From the NCBI GenBank assembly GCA_036365145.1, contig JAEOAD010000240.1, positions 3,348,001 through 3,412,000 on the forward strand: a stretch of 64,000 nt of DNA. The letters are read 5' to 3'. A model generated the notes under the pieces. It saw nothing but the letters and a program-made list of their open reading frames with translations, was not told where the DNA came from and made no database searches. Source of the stretch: Orientallactaga sibirica. Its lineage: Eukaryota; Chordata; Mammalia; Rodentia; Dipodidae. Below are positions 22,461-35,462 of the stretch, one piece after another. Position 1 is the stretch's first letter; each line of letters starts with the position of its first letter. A program made the translations under genes and the position numbers.

Positions 22461-22689
22461 TATCTTAAAAAGCTTCTACCTAAAATAATAATGTCACATT
22501 TAAACCCTTCAAGAGCTAGGTGAAATTTGTAGGGCAGACATTGGCCTTATTTTACAAATAAGAATCAAATCCAAGAAACTCTGAAACTTTTTTTGGCATG
22601 TGTGTATATGTATAGTATATGTGGTATGTGTGTTGTATGTATAGTGGACATAGGTAAATGGTAACCAAAAGCATGTTTAAAGAGATGAG

Positions 22690-23920
22690 CTGAGAATTCA
22701 GAAGAAAGCCAGTCCCTAGACAGTTAGCCTGTCTAGTGCTGGAAAGTGCTACATGAGCTACTGGGGGAAAATGGCCAATAATGATCTGTGCAACCAGAGG
22801 TCCAAACTACTCCGAAGCAACCACCCTGGTACCATGTACATTCCAGTGCAATAGTGGCACACAGCCTCAGTGGGTAACCAATAGCTTTCAGATTGGCTAA
22901 GAGATCTGCTCAGTGTAAAGAAACCCATATGTGGAATTGGGAACCTAATCAGAATCCTATGGGGACAAAGATTATGTCCTTCAGTGTCGAGCTCTCACTA
23001 GTCTTTGGCTAAAAGAGGGGTTACATACATCAAATTCTCCCTAAATTAATAATGCTTATCCCGTTTAAACTATGCTGACTTCACTCTCCGTTGGAGACTC
23101 TGTTCTTCTTTTTCACAAGGTAGTGAGACCGGAGGAGATAAACTACCCCTCACACTTCAGCCAAGCCACAGCTGAAACTACAGAGGAATTGGGGAAACAA
23201 GCAAGAGTGCTGCTTCCATGCTGAATCTGATAATCAGCACCAGGGTGAAGGAGACAGACCCTGAGGATACTTAACTCATACCAAAGCAGAGGTTCAGAGG
23301 CTCCTAAGAGCTCAATCACTGAAGTAGACTTAAAACTCACCCACCATGGCTCAGGGAATTTTGCAGAAGAAAGGGTGGTAAGAGCCACAGGTTGAGTCAT
23401 TGTGCCCAGAAGCATTCCCTGACCCCCCCCCCCACCAAATAACTGACTGCTGCTCCCTCAATGCATAAACCACAACCCCATGGGGAATACCTGCAGCCCT
23501 ACTGAGGAGCGTCCCCAATGGAATGGGGGCAGGGACAAGGGAAAAGAAGTTACCAACATATGATGTATCCATATGAAACATGATGATAATCAATAATAAT
23601 AAAAACAAAAGAAAAACAACATTAAAGAACATTAAAGAGAAAAAAAGCCTTTGTGAAACATTGTGGGGGAAAAAAAAGAGAAGAGCTAGAAGAGGAAACA
23701 GGGTGAAGGAAGGGTGAAAGCAAACATGCAACATGTAAACAGAAGTGGGAAATATTAGGGGAGGGACAACTGGGAAACAAGGGGAGTGGGAATAGGAGAG
23801 GTGAGAATCAACTAAAACAACTGTCTCTGAAAATTCCAGAGTGAGTGATACCTAAATCTCTGTATACCAAGTACAAAAGTAAAACTATATATATACATAT
23901 ATTTTTTTAAAAAAGAAAGC
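22690..23920 (+). mobile_element. L1 3' UTR copy (5'-truncated L1)
   Basis: A plus-strand copy of the sequence found antisense at 2101-3640. Shared words include gtgggtaaccaa, cactctccgttggaga (compare ctctctccgttggag at 61209) and gctcagggaa. It ends in an A/T-rich tail near 23880-23920. It holds no ORF2, so it inserted as a 3' fragment. Two frames of about 90-130 residues on the minus strand here are noncoding shadows. Confidence 0.75.
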
Positions 23921-25099
23921 TGCTCCTTTAGTTTACATTATATCACAAAGGTAGTATGTCATCACCATGATTATTTAATATCATATGTGACTGTGTCCCA
24001 ACTGAATTGAGCAATAATTGAGACAGCCCTGGCTGGCTTAAAATAAGTATATGGCTATGTTTTGAAAGGGTCAGCAGAGATAGCCAGGGTGCAGGAAACT
24101 TTGGGGAGTTTGTAGGAACTTCTGTGGTTTCAAGCTAACAGCTAGCCATAAAATATCCTGGGCATATCCTGAGTGAATTTTCAAGCATATTATTTCTAAT
24201 CTAAACTTGATGAGAATGCAGACTGCTCACAAGACTCATGACAGCCTATGAGACTAAGCAGAGAACCAAGATAAACTGGGTCAGAATGACAATTTTGAGC
24301 TGTGGCTATCTGACAGACAGAAACCTTGAGTTGTGTGGAGTTGCAAGATGCTAATTTTCAGGTCATTTGATATGTAGCAAGGAAAATCCATGATGTAGTA
24401 ACTATGTATTTATTTATACCTCTAGAGGCAGTATCTGAGTGTATCCAATGCTCCTTTGTTCACATTCTTTTCCCACATGTATTAAAGATGGTGTTTTAGA
24501 CACTCAAGTAAACCTGTAGAATTATCTCTATGAGGTTTTAATTTATTCTTCTCTATTTCCATTGAAAATTGAGAAGTTTTTGCAAGCTCACTAGGCATTT
24601 GTTTTCCTAAGGTGCCTTTTAAAATCTCTCCCCTTCTTTTTCTTGAATTCTTCACTTATAAATTCTTATTTTTTTCTAGAAATAAAGCCTATGCTGATTA
24701 ATTTGCTACTACTAGTAAATGACTTACTGCTTTGTTCACTTAATGCCCAGCAGTTCATTTTTTGAAACCGTTTCCTTTATGATTGGTGTTTTTTATGTAT
24801 TTATCCCTAAATCAGAACATATTATATTTATTATACTTGTAAATTTTATTGTTTTAGCCTTTTAATTTATATCCACAATATCTCTAGCTGGATTTTATGT
24901 CCAGTATGTTGTAATGAGTCACCTTTGCTGAGATGAAATTACTCACTTCTTCCCATATCTACCCCACTGTTTGCAGAACTACTTTAATATAAATTGGCTG
25001 TAAATAAGTACAATGGTTTGGTTTTGACTTCTTGCCCTCAACCAATGATATAAATATATATTGATCAAAACTATCATGTTATGTTAAATGTATGATAAA
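23921..25099. other. Unique AT-rich DNA, nothing recognised
   Basis: No named repeat. The right end (from about 24600) gradually takes on the T-rich look of an antisense ancient L1. Confidence 0.45.
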
Positions 25100-25416
25100 T
25101 CTTGATATTCAGTACATCACATCTCCTCCCTATTGTCTTTTTTTCTCTGGGAGTATCTTGAATTCCCTGACATTTACTTGTTTAGATTTTCTTTAACTTC
25201 TATAAACATAGTATGTCCTTTCACTTAGGTTTTCTTTAATTTCTCTTAGTACTGTTTTCAGCTTTTTTTTTGTATAGAATTGTTACATTCAGGTATATTT
25301 ATTACTTAGGCATGTAATATGTTTGATACTATTGAAAATTGTTTCTTTAATATTTTGTGTTAATACTGAAGTACAAACATAGAATTGGTATGCTAGGCTC
25401 ACCAGTTTTTTAAAAT

Positions 25417-25605
25417 TCTTTTTTATTGACAACTTCTATACTTAATACAAAACAATGCATGATATTTCCCTCCCCTCCCCCCATTCCCCTTTAGAACTCC
25501 AGTCTCTGTCATATCCCCTCCCTCTCTCCATTAGTCTCTTTTACTTTGATGTCATGCTCTTTTTCTTCTATTATGAGGGTCTTGCAAAGGTATTGCTAGG
25601 CACTT
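25417..25605 (-). mobile_element. L1 3' UTR end fragment
   Basis: tttttattgacaacttctat, followed by tcccctccctctctccatta and tttgatgtcat, matches 538-720 closely. This is a short 3'-end-only L1 insertion within the older L1. Confidence 0.85.
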
Positions 25606-25976
25606 TTGCTAGGCAGCTTTTATAATTAATCCACATATATTTAGTCTTTCTGTAAATTAGTTTTATAATTATAGCACTATTTTTTCTTACCATATTTTAC
25701 TAACTAGGAGTTCTGCTACATGAAAAATTAAGTGATGATAGATAGTATACAACTTTGTTTCTTTATCATTCTTTAACATAATTTAAAATTTCATATTAAT
25801 TATAAATTTTAACATGACATAACATGGAAGGAATTATTTTCATTTTTGTGTGTGCAGTTCTCATAAGTAGGTATTGAAATTTATCAAAATCCTTTTTGGT
25901 ATTACTTAAGAAAACTCTTTTATTCACTTTGTTTGACATGCCTACTTTGATTTTGGAGTGTTAAACAACTTTGCAT

Positions 25977-26170
25977 TTAGCAGGGTGTGGTGGCACACAC
26001 CTTTAATCCCACCACTTGGGAGGCAGAGGTAGGAAGATCACTGTGAGTTCAAGGCTACCCTGAAACTATATAGTGAATTCCAGGTCAGCCTGGGCTAAGT
26101 GAGACCCTACTTCGAAAAATCAAAATAAATAAATAAAATAAAATAAAATAAAATAAAATAAAATAAAAAC
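25977..26170 (+). mobile_element. B1 SINE with (AAAAT)n tail
   Basis: Sense B1: gggtgtggtggcacacacct, tgggaggcagaggtagga and aggtcagcctgggctaag, with a tail of (AAATA) then about eight AAAAT units. Confidence 0.95.
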
Positions 26171-26209
26171 TCTGCACTTACACGTTATATTTAGATTTTA
26201 TATATTTCT

Positions 26210-26565
26210 GAAGATGTTTTACTTATATGCTTGGCTATCCATATCCATGTTTTCTGCAGCTGAGGATTCAAATAAGCACAGATTAAAAATATTAGAAAAT
26301 ATTTATAATGAATGCATTTAGACTTTTCTTGTCATTATTTCTTAAAATACAGTATGACAACTTTTTACATAGAATTTATATTTTATTAGGTGATAAAAAT
26401 AGTCTAGCAATGGTTCATAGTATATATAGAACTATACATGTAAGTTATATGCAAATAATGCATTGTATTCCATGAGGTCTTGAATAACCTATGAGTTTTA
26501 ACATCTGAAGGGTTCTGCATCCACCTGATGCAGATGCTGAGGGATGACTGTTCTCTCCAGGATGC
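26210..26565 (-). mobile_element. Old DNA-transposon (MITE-like) relic
   Basis: It begins ttggctatccatatcc, passes through gaggattcaaataagcacag and cttttcttgtcattatttct, and ends gcagatgctgagggatgact. The near-complementary ends (tggctatcc and the terminal ggatgactg) and the internal text match a pan-mammalian nonautonomous DNA repeat I know by sequence but will not name. Its presence inside the L1 remnant dates that L1 as older. Confidence 0.55.
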
Positions 26566-27014
26566 ATTCTTTCTATTCAAGTCTTTGTGAAGTTTATCAG
26601 GGCTATGTGCTTAGAGCCAAATTTAGTAGAGATTCTTCTTTTTCTCTAATATAGCTCTGTTTATATAAAATACATAGAATTTTCTCTTTAAGTATGTGAT
26701 TGAATTCATTACTTATGCATCAGAAGTGTTATTTTCTTTGTTGGAAAGTGCTTTGACTACAGATTTATTCTATAGTTATAGTACTGTTTTCAACATTTCA
26801 GCATCAATTTAATGAGTTAGTAATTTTAAAAATGGTCCACTCATGTATACTATTTAGTATCTAGAATGCATATTTCATAATGTCTTTTCATTTCAATGCT
26901 CTGGGAACTATAATGATATTTCCCCATTATCTTTTATTAATGTTATTTATGTTTTCTATTATTCTTAGTCACTTCTACTAGAAATTTATCAATCTGTTTC
27001 ATTTTCCATTTTAA

Positions 27015-27245
27015 TAACGTTTTCTTTTTATGGTTTGAAATGGGTCTCATGTATCTCAGGCTTGGCTCAAACTGGCTATGTAGTTGAGGATGACCTTGGA
27101 CTTCTGATCCTCTGTCTTCACCTCCCAAGTGTGGCCTGTACCACCACACCAGGTTTATGTGTGCTAGGAATGGATCAGGGCTTGGTGTGAGCATGTTATG
27201 CAAGTATTCTACCAACTGAGCTACATTGTTATATCTCTTTCTCAG
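27015..27245 (-). mobile_element. B4-type composite SINE
   Basis: An antisense B1-like half (tctcatgtatctcaggcttg, cacctcccaagtgtggcctg, ccaccacaccagg) is followed by an antisense ID-like half ending ctaccaactgagctacattg. That order is the B4 arrangement. Confidence 0.8.
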
Positions 27246-28653
27246 TGCTTACTCTTTTAATTTTCTATATTTTGATCTGACTTTTCAAAATATAAACTAA
27301 GATTATTGTATTAATGATGCAAAATGTTATAAAACACTTTCTTATATAGTATGCATTTATATTTATATGATACAAGCAGCACAAAAAAACATAGTATGTT
27401 TTTATATTTTCATTAATGGTATTTTGAAATACATTCTAAATTTATTTGTTTATAGCTAATACAGATTCTTTATTAGCACAAGTTTGCTTCTTAATCCCAA
27501 ATATTTGAAGATATTGTAGCCAGTTTTAATTTATTTCTAACTCAATTCCTAAAGTTTTTCACTAATGGTAAAAAGTTCTAAGATATTATCTCTTTAAACA
27601 TAGCTCTTCCTCTCTCTCTATATATATTTAACTTCAGTTGCATGAGTAGTATATCCTTTCTCTCTTCTCTCTTTGTATGTATCCTTTCTTTGTACTATAG
27701 TTTTTCTCTATTAGTTGGGCTCGTATTTTTTTTCTTCACTGTGTCTAAGCTGCAGGCACACTGTTATACTGAACTCTCTCTATTGTCTGCAGTTTTTATT
27801 TGGTCGACTTAAAGTTTCCACCTTTCTGCAAAAATTCTTAGCTTTGTCTTTTTATCATCATATGTGAAGGAAGCATTCTCATTTTAAAGTATATAGAGTA
27901 TAAGGCTTTAATCTATGAACCATACAGCAGTTTATTGTTTTACTTTGCTGATTTTCAGTCATATCCTATCATCCACACACATGAGATCATTTTTACTTTG
28001 AGGTTGGAACTGTAATATTGTTTGAAGAAATAATGCAATCCTTAGAATGATGTCATGTTTATTTTAAGAGAACTTGCATTTATTTCTGCCTTCAGACCGA
28101 GTACTGTGGCAACTGGAGCCATTTGCTCTCTGAGATCACTGTGGTGCAATTTCAGGGTCTTAAGTGATCCACATTTGTCTGCAAGTGTTGGGAAATGTTT
28201 TCTTGGCTCTAGTTTACCTTCACAGCTTGGTCTAGCCTTTGAAAGTCACAATCCGCAGGGAGGTGGGTTCACCCAGAACTCCCTGTTTGGTGATCCAGGA
28301 CTTGAGTCACTTTCGCCCCACTTGACTATCCAATACTCTCTCTAATCAGTCTCTCTCAGTTGGCTAGCCACTCCTTCCATAGTCAGCCATGGCTTTGTAA
28401 AAGCTGGCATCAAAAGGTTGAGTTTCTTGGCTGGGTCTCTGCATTTCTGTGATTTGTATGTTAGAATTTGTTCATTTCTTTTAAGTCATTCAAACATATA
28501 CTTATTCCAACGTTTTTAGTTACACTCAACTGAAAACTGAATTCATTTTATTATCTGTTTTCAGACCTATATTTTATGACCTTTAATTTGTTATTACATT
28601 ATACTTCTTTATTTATTAAATTTTATTAAACATGTGTTCATGACAAAAACTTT

Positions 28654-28876
28654 TATTTATTTATTTGAGAGAAAGAGGCAGAGAGAGACAGAGAGAGACA
28701 GAGAGAGAGAGAGAGAGGGAGAGAATGGGTGTGCCAGGGCCTCTAGCCACTGCAAATGAATTCGAGATGCAGGTGCCCCCTTGTGCAACTGGCTTATGTG
28801 GGTCCTGGAGAATAGAACTGGGATCCTTTGGCTTTGCAGGCAAATGCCTTAATTGCTAAGCCATCTCTTCAGCCCT
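28654..28876 (-). mobile_element. tRNA-derived SINE (short type)
   Basis: Antisense copy flanked by the 15-bp duplication CATGACAAAAACTTT at 28639-28653 and 28877-28891. It has an ATTTATTTATT start, a GA tract, caggtgcccccttgtgcaac, ggctttgcaggcaaatgcct and aagccatctcttcagccc. Confidence 0.96.
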
Positions 28877-28891
28877 CATGACAAAAACTTT

Positions 28892-31800
28892 ATATGAATA
28901 TCAGGATTTATGTTGATATATCTTAATTGAATATCAGATTAACTTCCTTTTAAGTAAGAATATATTTAATTTCTTTTCCTTAGAAAAATATTCTTTTTCA
29001 GGTGATCATTGCTTTTTGTTCTCCAAGCTGAAATAAACTTGGCTGTTTAATCTTTTAATAAGTCATTTAAGGAATCTCTAGCTGTAGTTTTGAATATTAT
29101 TTGAGTAGTGCATTGAAAGTTATGCACAGATTTCTTGCATTCATTTAATCACCACCCAGTGGCTTTGGAGACAATAGGTGGTCATTGAACTTATTGTTTT
29201 TCCTTGAGGGAATATCCCATATCTCTCAGAACCTTAACATATACATTAAAATTTTATATTTACACTTAAGTAATTAAACAAAGTACAAAACATAAAATAA
29301 TGTATGACTTTTTGAGGCATGAATTTGACTCATGAACTGTGAAAATGATGGTGTGGTGATTTAGGGAATGGAGAACAGCAACTTATCTTTTCTGAGTACC
29401 CAGCACCTACCCCAACTCAGACTACTTGCTGAGTAAGTTTGGAATTCTCTCTGGTCGTATTTAAAAAATTGAGGATAGTGAAAAGTTCTAAGAAATGTCT
29501 GAAATGATTTTCAAGGACCCAGTGTGTTTCATTTTAATTAGTATAAAGAATGTGTTTTCCTCACTTTAAAAATCTTACCACAGATTTTACATAATAGCAG
29601 TTGGAACATTAGGTAGATAAAACAACTTGAATAAATAAGCTTGTGAGCTGAAAATTTCATGAAGAACCTTATCCAAGTCAGCCTTGAAGCAATTCATAGG
29701 AGACTACTTGCACATATGTGCAACTTTATCTAAAGCCTGTCAACATTTCCTAGTGTATCCAAATGAGGGTGAAGAGATCCATGTTTTTCCAGTTATGCAG
29801 ACTCATGTTTAGTGTGTCAGAAGATATTCTGCAATTGGACAAAAAAAATCTAAAATCATAAAATAAATGACTTAGTTCAAAAGCTTCATGACATTTTTTA
29901 AATTACTGAGATATTGTATTTTAATTTTCTTCTTTGTCATTTCTTTTTAAAATGAAAACCTGATAAAATTTTTGCCATAATAGGGAGTTTGAGTCCATTC
30001 ATCTGATTAATTGGTGTTCATGCTTACAATTTTGTTATGCATACAGAAATAAAAATATACTTACATTCTCAACCAACTTGCTAATATATATCAGACATAA
30101 TTGAGTTTCCCTTTTGATTATGAACAATAAGCAATGTGCAGAGATCATTTAGAGTATCAGAGTTTCTGCTGTTGTTCAGGAAACTGAAGTCATGAGAAAT
30201 GATTTTCTCAAATTGTGCAGTATCAGCTTTTTTAAATGTATATAATTTAACCTTTTCCCTTTGGGTTTCAGAACAAATTATGCAATAGCATACAAATAAA
30301 GGTTAATAGAGATAATGCAGTTGAATATTTGGAGTGAATTTATTATAATTTGGGGAGGTACGATATTCACATTTTGGCAAGGATAAGAGATTCAAACTAA
30401 AATGTCTAAATATATCTAAAACAGAACTTATATCATATGATATATTAGTGTAAATTTGCCAACACTTGGGGCTTCTTAAATGATTGATACTTCATATATA
30501 ATTGGAGAAGCTACAGCAGCAATTTCCTGTAATAGCTTACAAGCTGGATCTAATTTCTCCTTGGGGGAGAATTTTAATTGTGTATTACTGCCCAAATATG
30601 GACAAATTTGGCTTCCTGGTCTTTCTTGAATTTTGTATTCATCTTTCTGGTTAGCTTGCAGTTTTTATGTTTACTATAATTAATTATGAAGAAATAGAAA
30701 AGTCCTCTGATATTTTCATGTCCAGAAATTAATGTCTTAGTTTAAAAAAAAAATCTCTTTGTTTGAAGTCCCTGATACTAGCTTTCTGTGTTGACAATCC
30801 TAGTCAAAATTATCAATCAAGAATTATTAGGAGCCTCCTATCTTGCTATGGGTCAGGTAGTTTTATAAACACACCTATGGTCACACTGTAGAGTGTGGTA
30901 AACAGGGTTCTGGGTCTCATGAATTTTATTAACCATGACACTGCTTTATATACACATACCCATACACATAGGATTTATATTTTAAAATGTTCTTAGGATC
31001 TCATTTGACCATCAGGAGGTAGAAAGACCTGAGTTGAAACTTAGAAATAATGAATATTTTTCATTATGTAACAGGGATGGTGTCCACTGGTCACTTGAAA
31101 AGGACTAATTTTGCTACCATGTGGCAGGAAATACGTACAGCAGCAAGTGGGGGCTGCTAATGTTTGCTTGTTAAGGGCAGCACAAGATTGTATATTGACT
31201 GAGTCTAGTTCAGGCAGACTTCCCAAACAGTACTTATCCGTTTGCAGTGTTAGCTCTTCTGCTATAGCATGGATGCAAAGGGGGATCATCTGATTTAAGT
31301 CATTGTATTGTGAGGACTTCCCCATTGTGGCCTTGAGGGTCTACCATTCTGGTAGTCTTAGCATGGTTCTCTAGTTAAATTGCTACCAGCTGGCCAACTC
31401 AGGAAATTTTTATCAAAAGTACTCTATCCTGTGCAATCTAATTCAGTTAACCTGAGAGATTATAAAAATAATAACCAATAATTTCATATTATGTTTAAGA
31501 GGGCTCACTGAAAAACAAACGATTCTGAACAGCAATCCCAAAGTGAAAAAGATGAAAGATCTGGGAAATGTAGAAGGTATAAAATTGAAGTCATCACCCA
31601 TTATGTCAGTGCTATGTATTTTGAAATATAACTTAGGTTGAGTCATTCATCCACAACTATAATTGTGCAGTCTCTCCTGCATGAAAATGATTGTTCATTG
31701 GAAACATGCATCTAAAGTCCACCCCAACACTAGTTAAGCTGTTCATCATCTTTTTTTATCCTATCTTTCTGGGATCCTATGCATAACCACATTCATGCCT

Positions 31801-31924
31801 CCTTGGCTTCTGGTTGGTTGTTTTTGCCCTCAGGTTTGTTCTTTGATCCTGTTCTCCATAGTCACTTCAATTGAATTCATGGCATGGACTCTTCCAGTTC
31901 TACACCCTGCTACATTATTAAAAT
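28892..31924. other. Unique AT-rich DNA, nothing recognised
   Basis: About 3 kb free of recognisable repeats or coding signal. Overlapping 60-94 residue frames on both strands near 31041-31325 are not supported by any domain or by splice or start context. Confidence 0.5.
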
Positions 31925-32062
31925 AGTTTCTTTTTTACTTGGGTTTTGTTTCATTCTGTAGCCCAGGCTGGTCTATAATCTGCTATGTAGCCCAGATTGG
32001 CCTCAAACTACCACTTCAGCCTCCAAGTGCTAGGATCACAGGTGTGTGCTGGCATGCCCAGC
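31925..32062 (-). mobile_element. Older B1-like SINE
   Basis: Antisense: tgtagcccaggctggtctat, tagcccagattggcctcaaa, tcagcctccaagtgctagga and tcacaggtgtgtgctgg. More diverged than the other B1 copies and lacking their ttaaaggcg signature, so probably an older B1 family. Confidence 0.8.
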
Positions 32063-32592
32063 TAACACGAAGGTTCTCATTCATTATGTTTGGGGTAGAT
32101 CACTGGATCCTGCATTTAGAACACGTGTCCATAAACTGTTGATAACACTGTGTTGGCTTACCTCAGCTAAGGTTTACTTCACCACCCTCTACAACTTATG
32201 GGAAAGTCTGTTGAAAGTGTGTCTGATGTGTTATAAAATGAAGTTCAATCCACTGTATATGACTTTGACAGGGCATATGAAGGACACTCTTTGAAGTTTT
32301 AGTCTGCTATGGAACTATCAGATCATTACAAATTCCAGTTTTTATGGCTTTTAACAAATATGCCCAAAGTTCTTTAGCAACTGGCCATATATCTTAGAAA
32401 TCAAATAAATTGCTATTCAGTTAAAATATGCTAAGAGGACCAAAGTCCTATGTGTAGCCATTCTGTTAGGCATGATAGTCAAACCAATCATTGGCCAGAT
32501 TGAGAATCTGAAACAAAAGAACTTGTTTATGAGCATGTTTATTTTTACTATTGACAATCATATGAGATATTTACACCTTAAATATGACATTG

Positions 32593-32595
<3 letters not shown>

Positions 32596-32631
<36 letters not shown>

Positions 32632-32770
32632 AGGTAGGCTCTTACTCTGGTCCAGGCTGACCTGGAATTAACTAGGTAGTCTTAGGGTGGCCTCAAACTC
32701 ATGGCAATCCTCCTACCTTTGCTTCCAGAGTGCCGAGATTAAAGGCGTGGGCCACCCCGCGTGGCTCAGT
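32596..32770 (-). mobile_element. B1 SINE with 35-T tail
   Basis: A T run at 32596-32630, then gaggtaggctcttactctgg, ccaggctgacctggaattaa and gagattaaaggcgtgggcc. The long pure tail implies a fairly recent insertion. Confidence 0.95.
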
Positions 32771-32814
32771 TTTTCTTTTTATCCTTTAAAATTGCTGCAT
32801 GGAAGAAAAAGAAG

Positions 32815-33150
32815 GCCTAGGGAGATAGCTCAGTGAGTAACGTCCTTATAGCTGAAGCACAAGTTGGTATTCCCAGCATCTGCACAAAAAGACCTGGCAG
32901 TATGTAGGTATGGCAGTATGTACCTGTAATCCCAGCACTGGGTAGGAAGAGACAGGGGGAAGCCCAAAAGCGGAATAGCTAAGTAATGCAGCTGACTTGG
33001 GGTTCTAGGTTCAGTGTGAGACTCTGGCTCAAAAAATAAGGTAGAGATCATCTGAGGAAGACATTTGACATTGCCCTCTGGTCTCACACATGTGTGCCCC
33101 AATCCCTGGGAGCATTCATATACCAATGCAAGCACAGCACACCTGCAAAC
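32815..33150 (+). mobile_element. B4-type composite SINE
   Basis: A sense ID-like head (agggagatagctcagtgagt), then a B1-like middle (tgtaatcccagcactgggta), ctggctcaaaaaataaggt, and a tail with tctcacacatgtgtgcccc. Clearly diverged. Confidence 0.75.
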
Positions 33151-35019
33151 ATGACTAAACAGAAAAATGGAATAATAATAGTGATTTGTGATTCTAGGTT
33201 TTATATTAATATTCTATCATAAAGAATAAACATCCAGTGTATAACTTATAGTTTCAACTTTATACTGTCCCAAGTTATTACAAAGAATGCTTGGGAAGTC
33301 TTATTGGTATCTAGGATCTACTTATTTTCTACTTTATGTTTGATAATTACTTTTGCTTCTCATTTCCATAGCATGATGTGGCAGTTTGTGTAGGTTCAGA
33401 TATTAATTTATACTTTGTGAATTCACAAATATTCCATGTCCTTGTCCCAACTTATGCCACCATGTGGATCAAGTTTATGTATAATTTTAATACAATAAAA
33501 CAAGAAAAACAATTTAGAAGAAAAATCTGCTCTTCATTTTTGACCTTCACAGAAAAATTTAATGTATATGTACAAGACAGCAGCCAGACTTTAATTCTGC
33601 TTCACCTGTAATCATTATTCCACTGCAGCACATTGCACGATATGTATGTTCTGTCTGAAGCAAGGAACTGCTTCCAGAACAGTCATTTATTTGTTGGGTA
33701 TTAAGTTTGCAAAAAGCAATATAAAGCTGCTTTCAACCATTAGCTGGAGGAGAAAAAGCTCTGTGCTTTTACATCAGTGAATTTGGGAAGGGCAATGTAT
33801 TTGAGGTGCTTAGATAATCACTCTGTGTCTTTTTATGTAGTGATCAATTGAGAAGGCTTTAGAGCTTATTCGGATTTATGGCTATTGCCTGGCCCTCCTT
33901 GTACAAGCCAGACAAACAGGGTGAACTTACCCATGTGGGCTTATTGCCTGACAACTTACTGGGGCTGGCAGTCCTGGTGACATGTTCTCCCTCTACTCAC
34001 TCCATATGAAAATGTTTATTAACAATATGACAAAGGCTTCACCATCCTCCGAGAGCATCATCCTGATCAATGCATCTGTAGCTGATCTCTTTAGAGCTCC
34101 ACTGCCTGCAGACTAGAACACACTCAGTGGCCAGAATCCCATTCATAGTCAGGTAATTTGTAATGAGATTCAGAACATGACTGGTAAGGGAGGTAGCCTC
34201 CAGGACTCCTGCTCACAGCTCAAAGTTACTCAACAAATCAGTCTGAAGCATTGACTTTTCTTTGTTCCTTCTCATCATCAGATGAGAGACATCAGACTCA
34301 GAAAACAAATGTTTTATTTTATCCATGAGGGTGATATTAGTGTTTGGAATACAATAATCACATACTAAAGCTTTTCATTTGTGTGGCTTCTGTGAAGCAA
34401 GAACTGCCAAGAATGTTCCCATTCACTGGATCATTTTTCTTGAGTTGTGAGACTGAGCCAACCAGGTAAATAGAATTTTCCAGCCCCCAAGGTTAACATA
34501 TAAATGTCATGGCTCAACTCTGGAATAACTGCAGGAGTTATGATGAAGTGAGTTTATGAAGCCTGTCCTGTATCACTCTTTTAAACAAGACATGCTCATA
34601 AAGGATTTCTGAATCAGAAAGATGAGTTAAACTTGTCTTCAAAGTAGGTGACAAAAAAAATCTGCCAAAAGTGAGATATTTGGGGCTTATTAAATTCAAG
34701 CATCTGCATTCCAAAATCCAGTCTGAACTCATCCTGAGTCCTTCAAGATTTAAATCAATAGTAAATTATAAACAGTTGTCCTACTTCACACTTGCAGAAA
34801 CCCAAGTTTAAGACTGCTCAGCTTAGTTAGGAAGCCATCCCAATCATAATAAAGTATCCGGATGAAACTTATTAATTAAAATTCTGCTAGTTATTTTAAA
34901 TGCTATATATAATTTATTTCAGACTTCTTCTTCCTTATGCAAGACAAGTGACCTATGCAGATGGATTCTAGATTGTGAGAGACAATGAGCTGGTTTCTCT
35001 TTGTTAGGATATTTTGAAG
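33151..35019. other. Unique DNA, repeat-free, possibly conserved
   Basis: About 1.9 kb with no repeat that I recognise. 33640-34480 has higher complexity than the AT-rich surroundings and contains no long frame. Conserved noncoding sequence is possible but cannot be shown without alignment. Confidence 0.4.
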
Positions 35020-35067
35020 AAAGGGTCTTCTATAATCTATAGTGATATAGCCTTTCCAGTGCTGGCA
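35020..35067 (-). mobile_element. B1-like fragment, left of ERV
   Basis: tctataatctatagtgatat, then tagcctttccagtgctggca, resembles an antisense old B1 (compare 31970-32040). It appears to continue as tcacaggtatgtaccaccat and gcctgg on the far side of the ERV (38680-38705). Confidence 0.55.
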
Positions 35068-35078
35068 TCACAGACAGG

Positions 35079-35460
35079 TGTATGGCACAATTCAGGTCTG
35101 GCCCTAGCCAGACCGCATGGCAGAAGAAACCAGGAAGTGGCTTCTGTGAACATGGCATTCTGCACAGGCCTGGTGTGACAACAGCTACAGTCCCCTGCTC
35201 ACGAGAAACCTGCTACGAGATGACCTGTCCAGAGACAGGCTGTCATTGGTCACAAAAAGGGGTCCACCCCATATAATGATTGGCCAGCCAAGCCCCTTAA
35301 AACCCCCTGCACTTCCTCGAATAAACGAGTTTGCTGCAGCTCACCCTCTGCTGCTTCTACCCAATTCCCGGAGTCTGTGTCGCGATTCCGTGCTGCTCAC
35401 CCCCAACTCGGCAGAGACCCTGCTGTCCCTCCTGGGCTGGCTTTAGGGGGGACCCCAACA
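35079..35460 (+). promoter_or_regulatory. 5' LTR of class II ERV
   Basis: It starts TGTATGG and ends CCCCAACA. U3 contains two ATTGG words (35245-35249 and 35279-35283, reversed CCAAT) and a TATA-like CATATAA at 35270-35276. A polyadenylation signal AATAAA lies at 35320-35325, so R should start near 35300. The 382-bp length suits a class II LTR. If the duplication TCACAG marks the true edge, five extra bases (ACAGG, 35074-35078) precede the TG. Promoter activity today is untested. Confidence 0.85.
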
Positions 35461-35462
35461 TC

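Larger units (their letters stand above)
25100..28500 (-). mobile_element. Ancient L1 ORF2 remnant, fragmented
   Basis: Diverged antisense L1 by general pattern. 25240-25410 looks like the ORF2 region after the RT catalytic motif, and 25880-25975 like the palm region. 26930-27010 (ttcttagtcacttctactag, followed by aatttatcaatctg) resembles the segment between endonuclease and RT. It is split by an L1 3' UTR piece, a B1, a DNA-transposon relic and a B4. No open frame remains. The limits are uncertain, and 27250-28500 is only a weak match. Confidence 0.5.

Noticed and set aside
23351..23734. 127-residue minus-strand frame with hydrophobic runs
   Set aside because: It lies antisense inside an L1 3' UTR copy; the same repeat elsewhere does not keep the frame.
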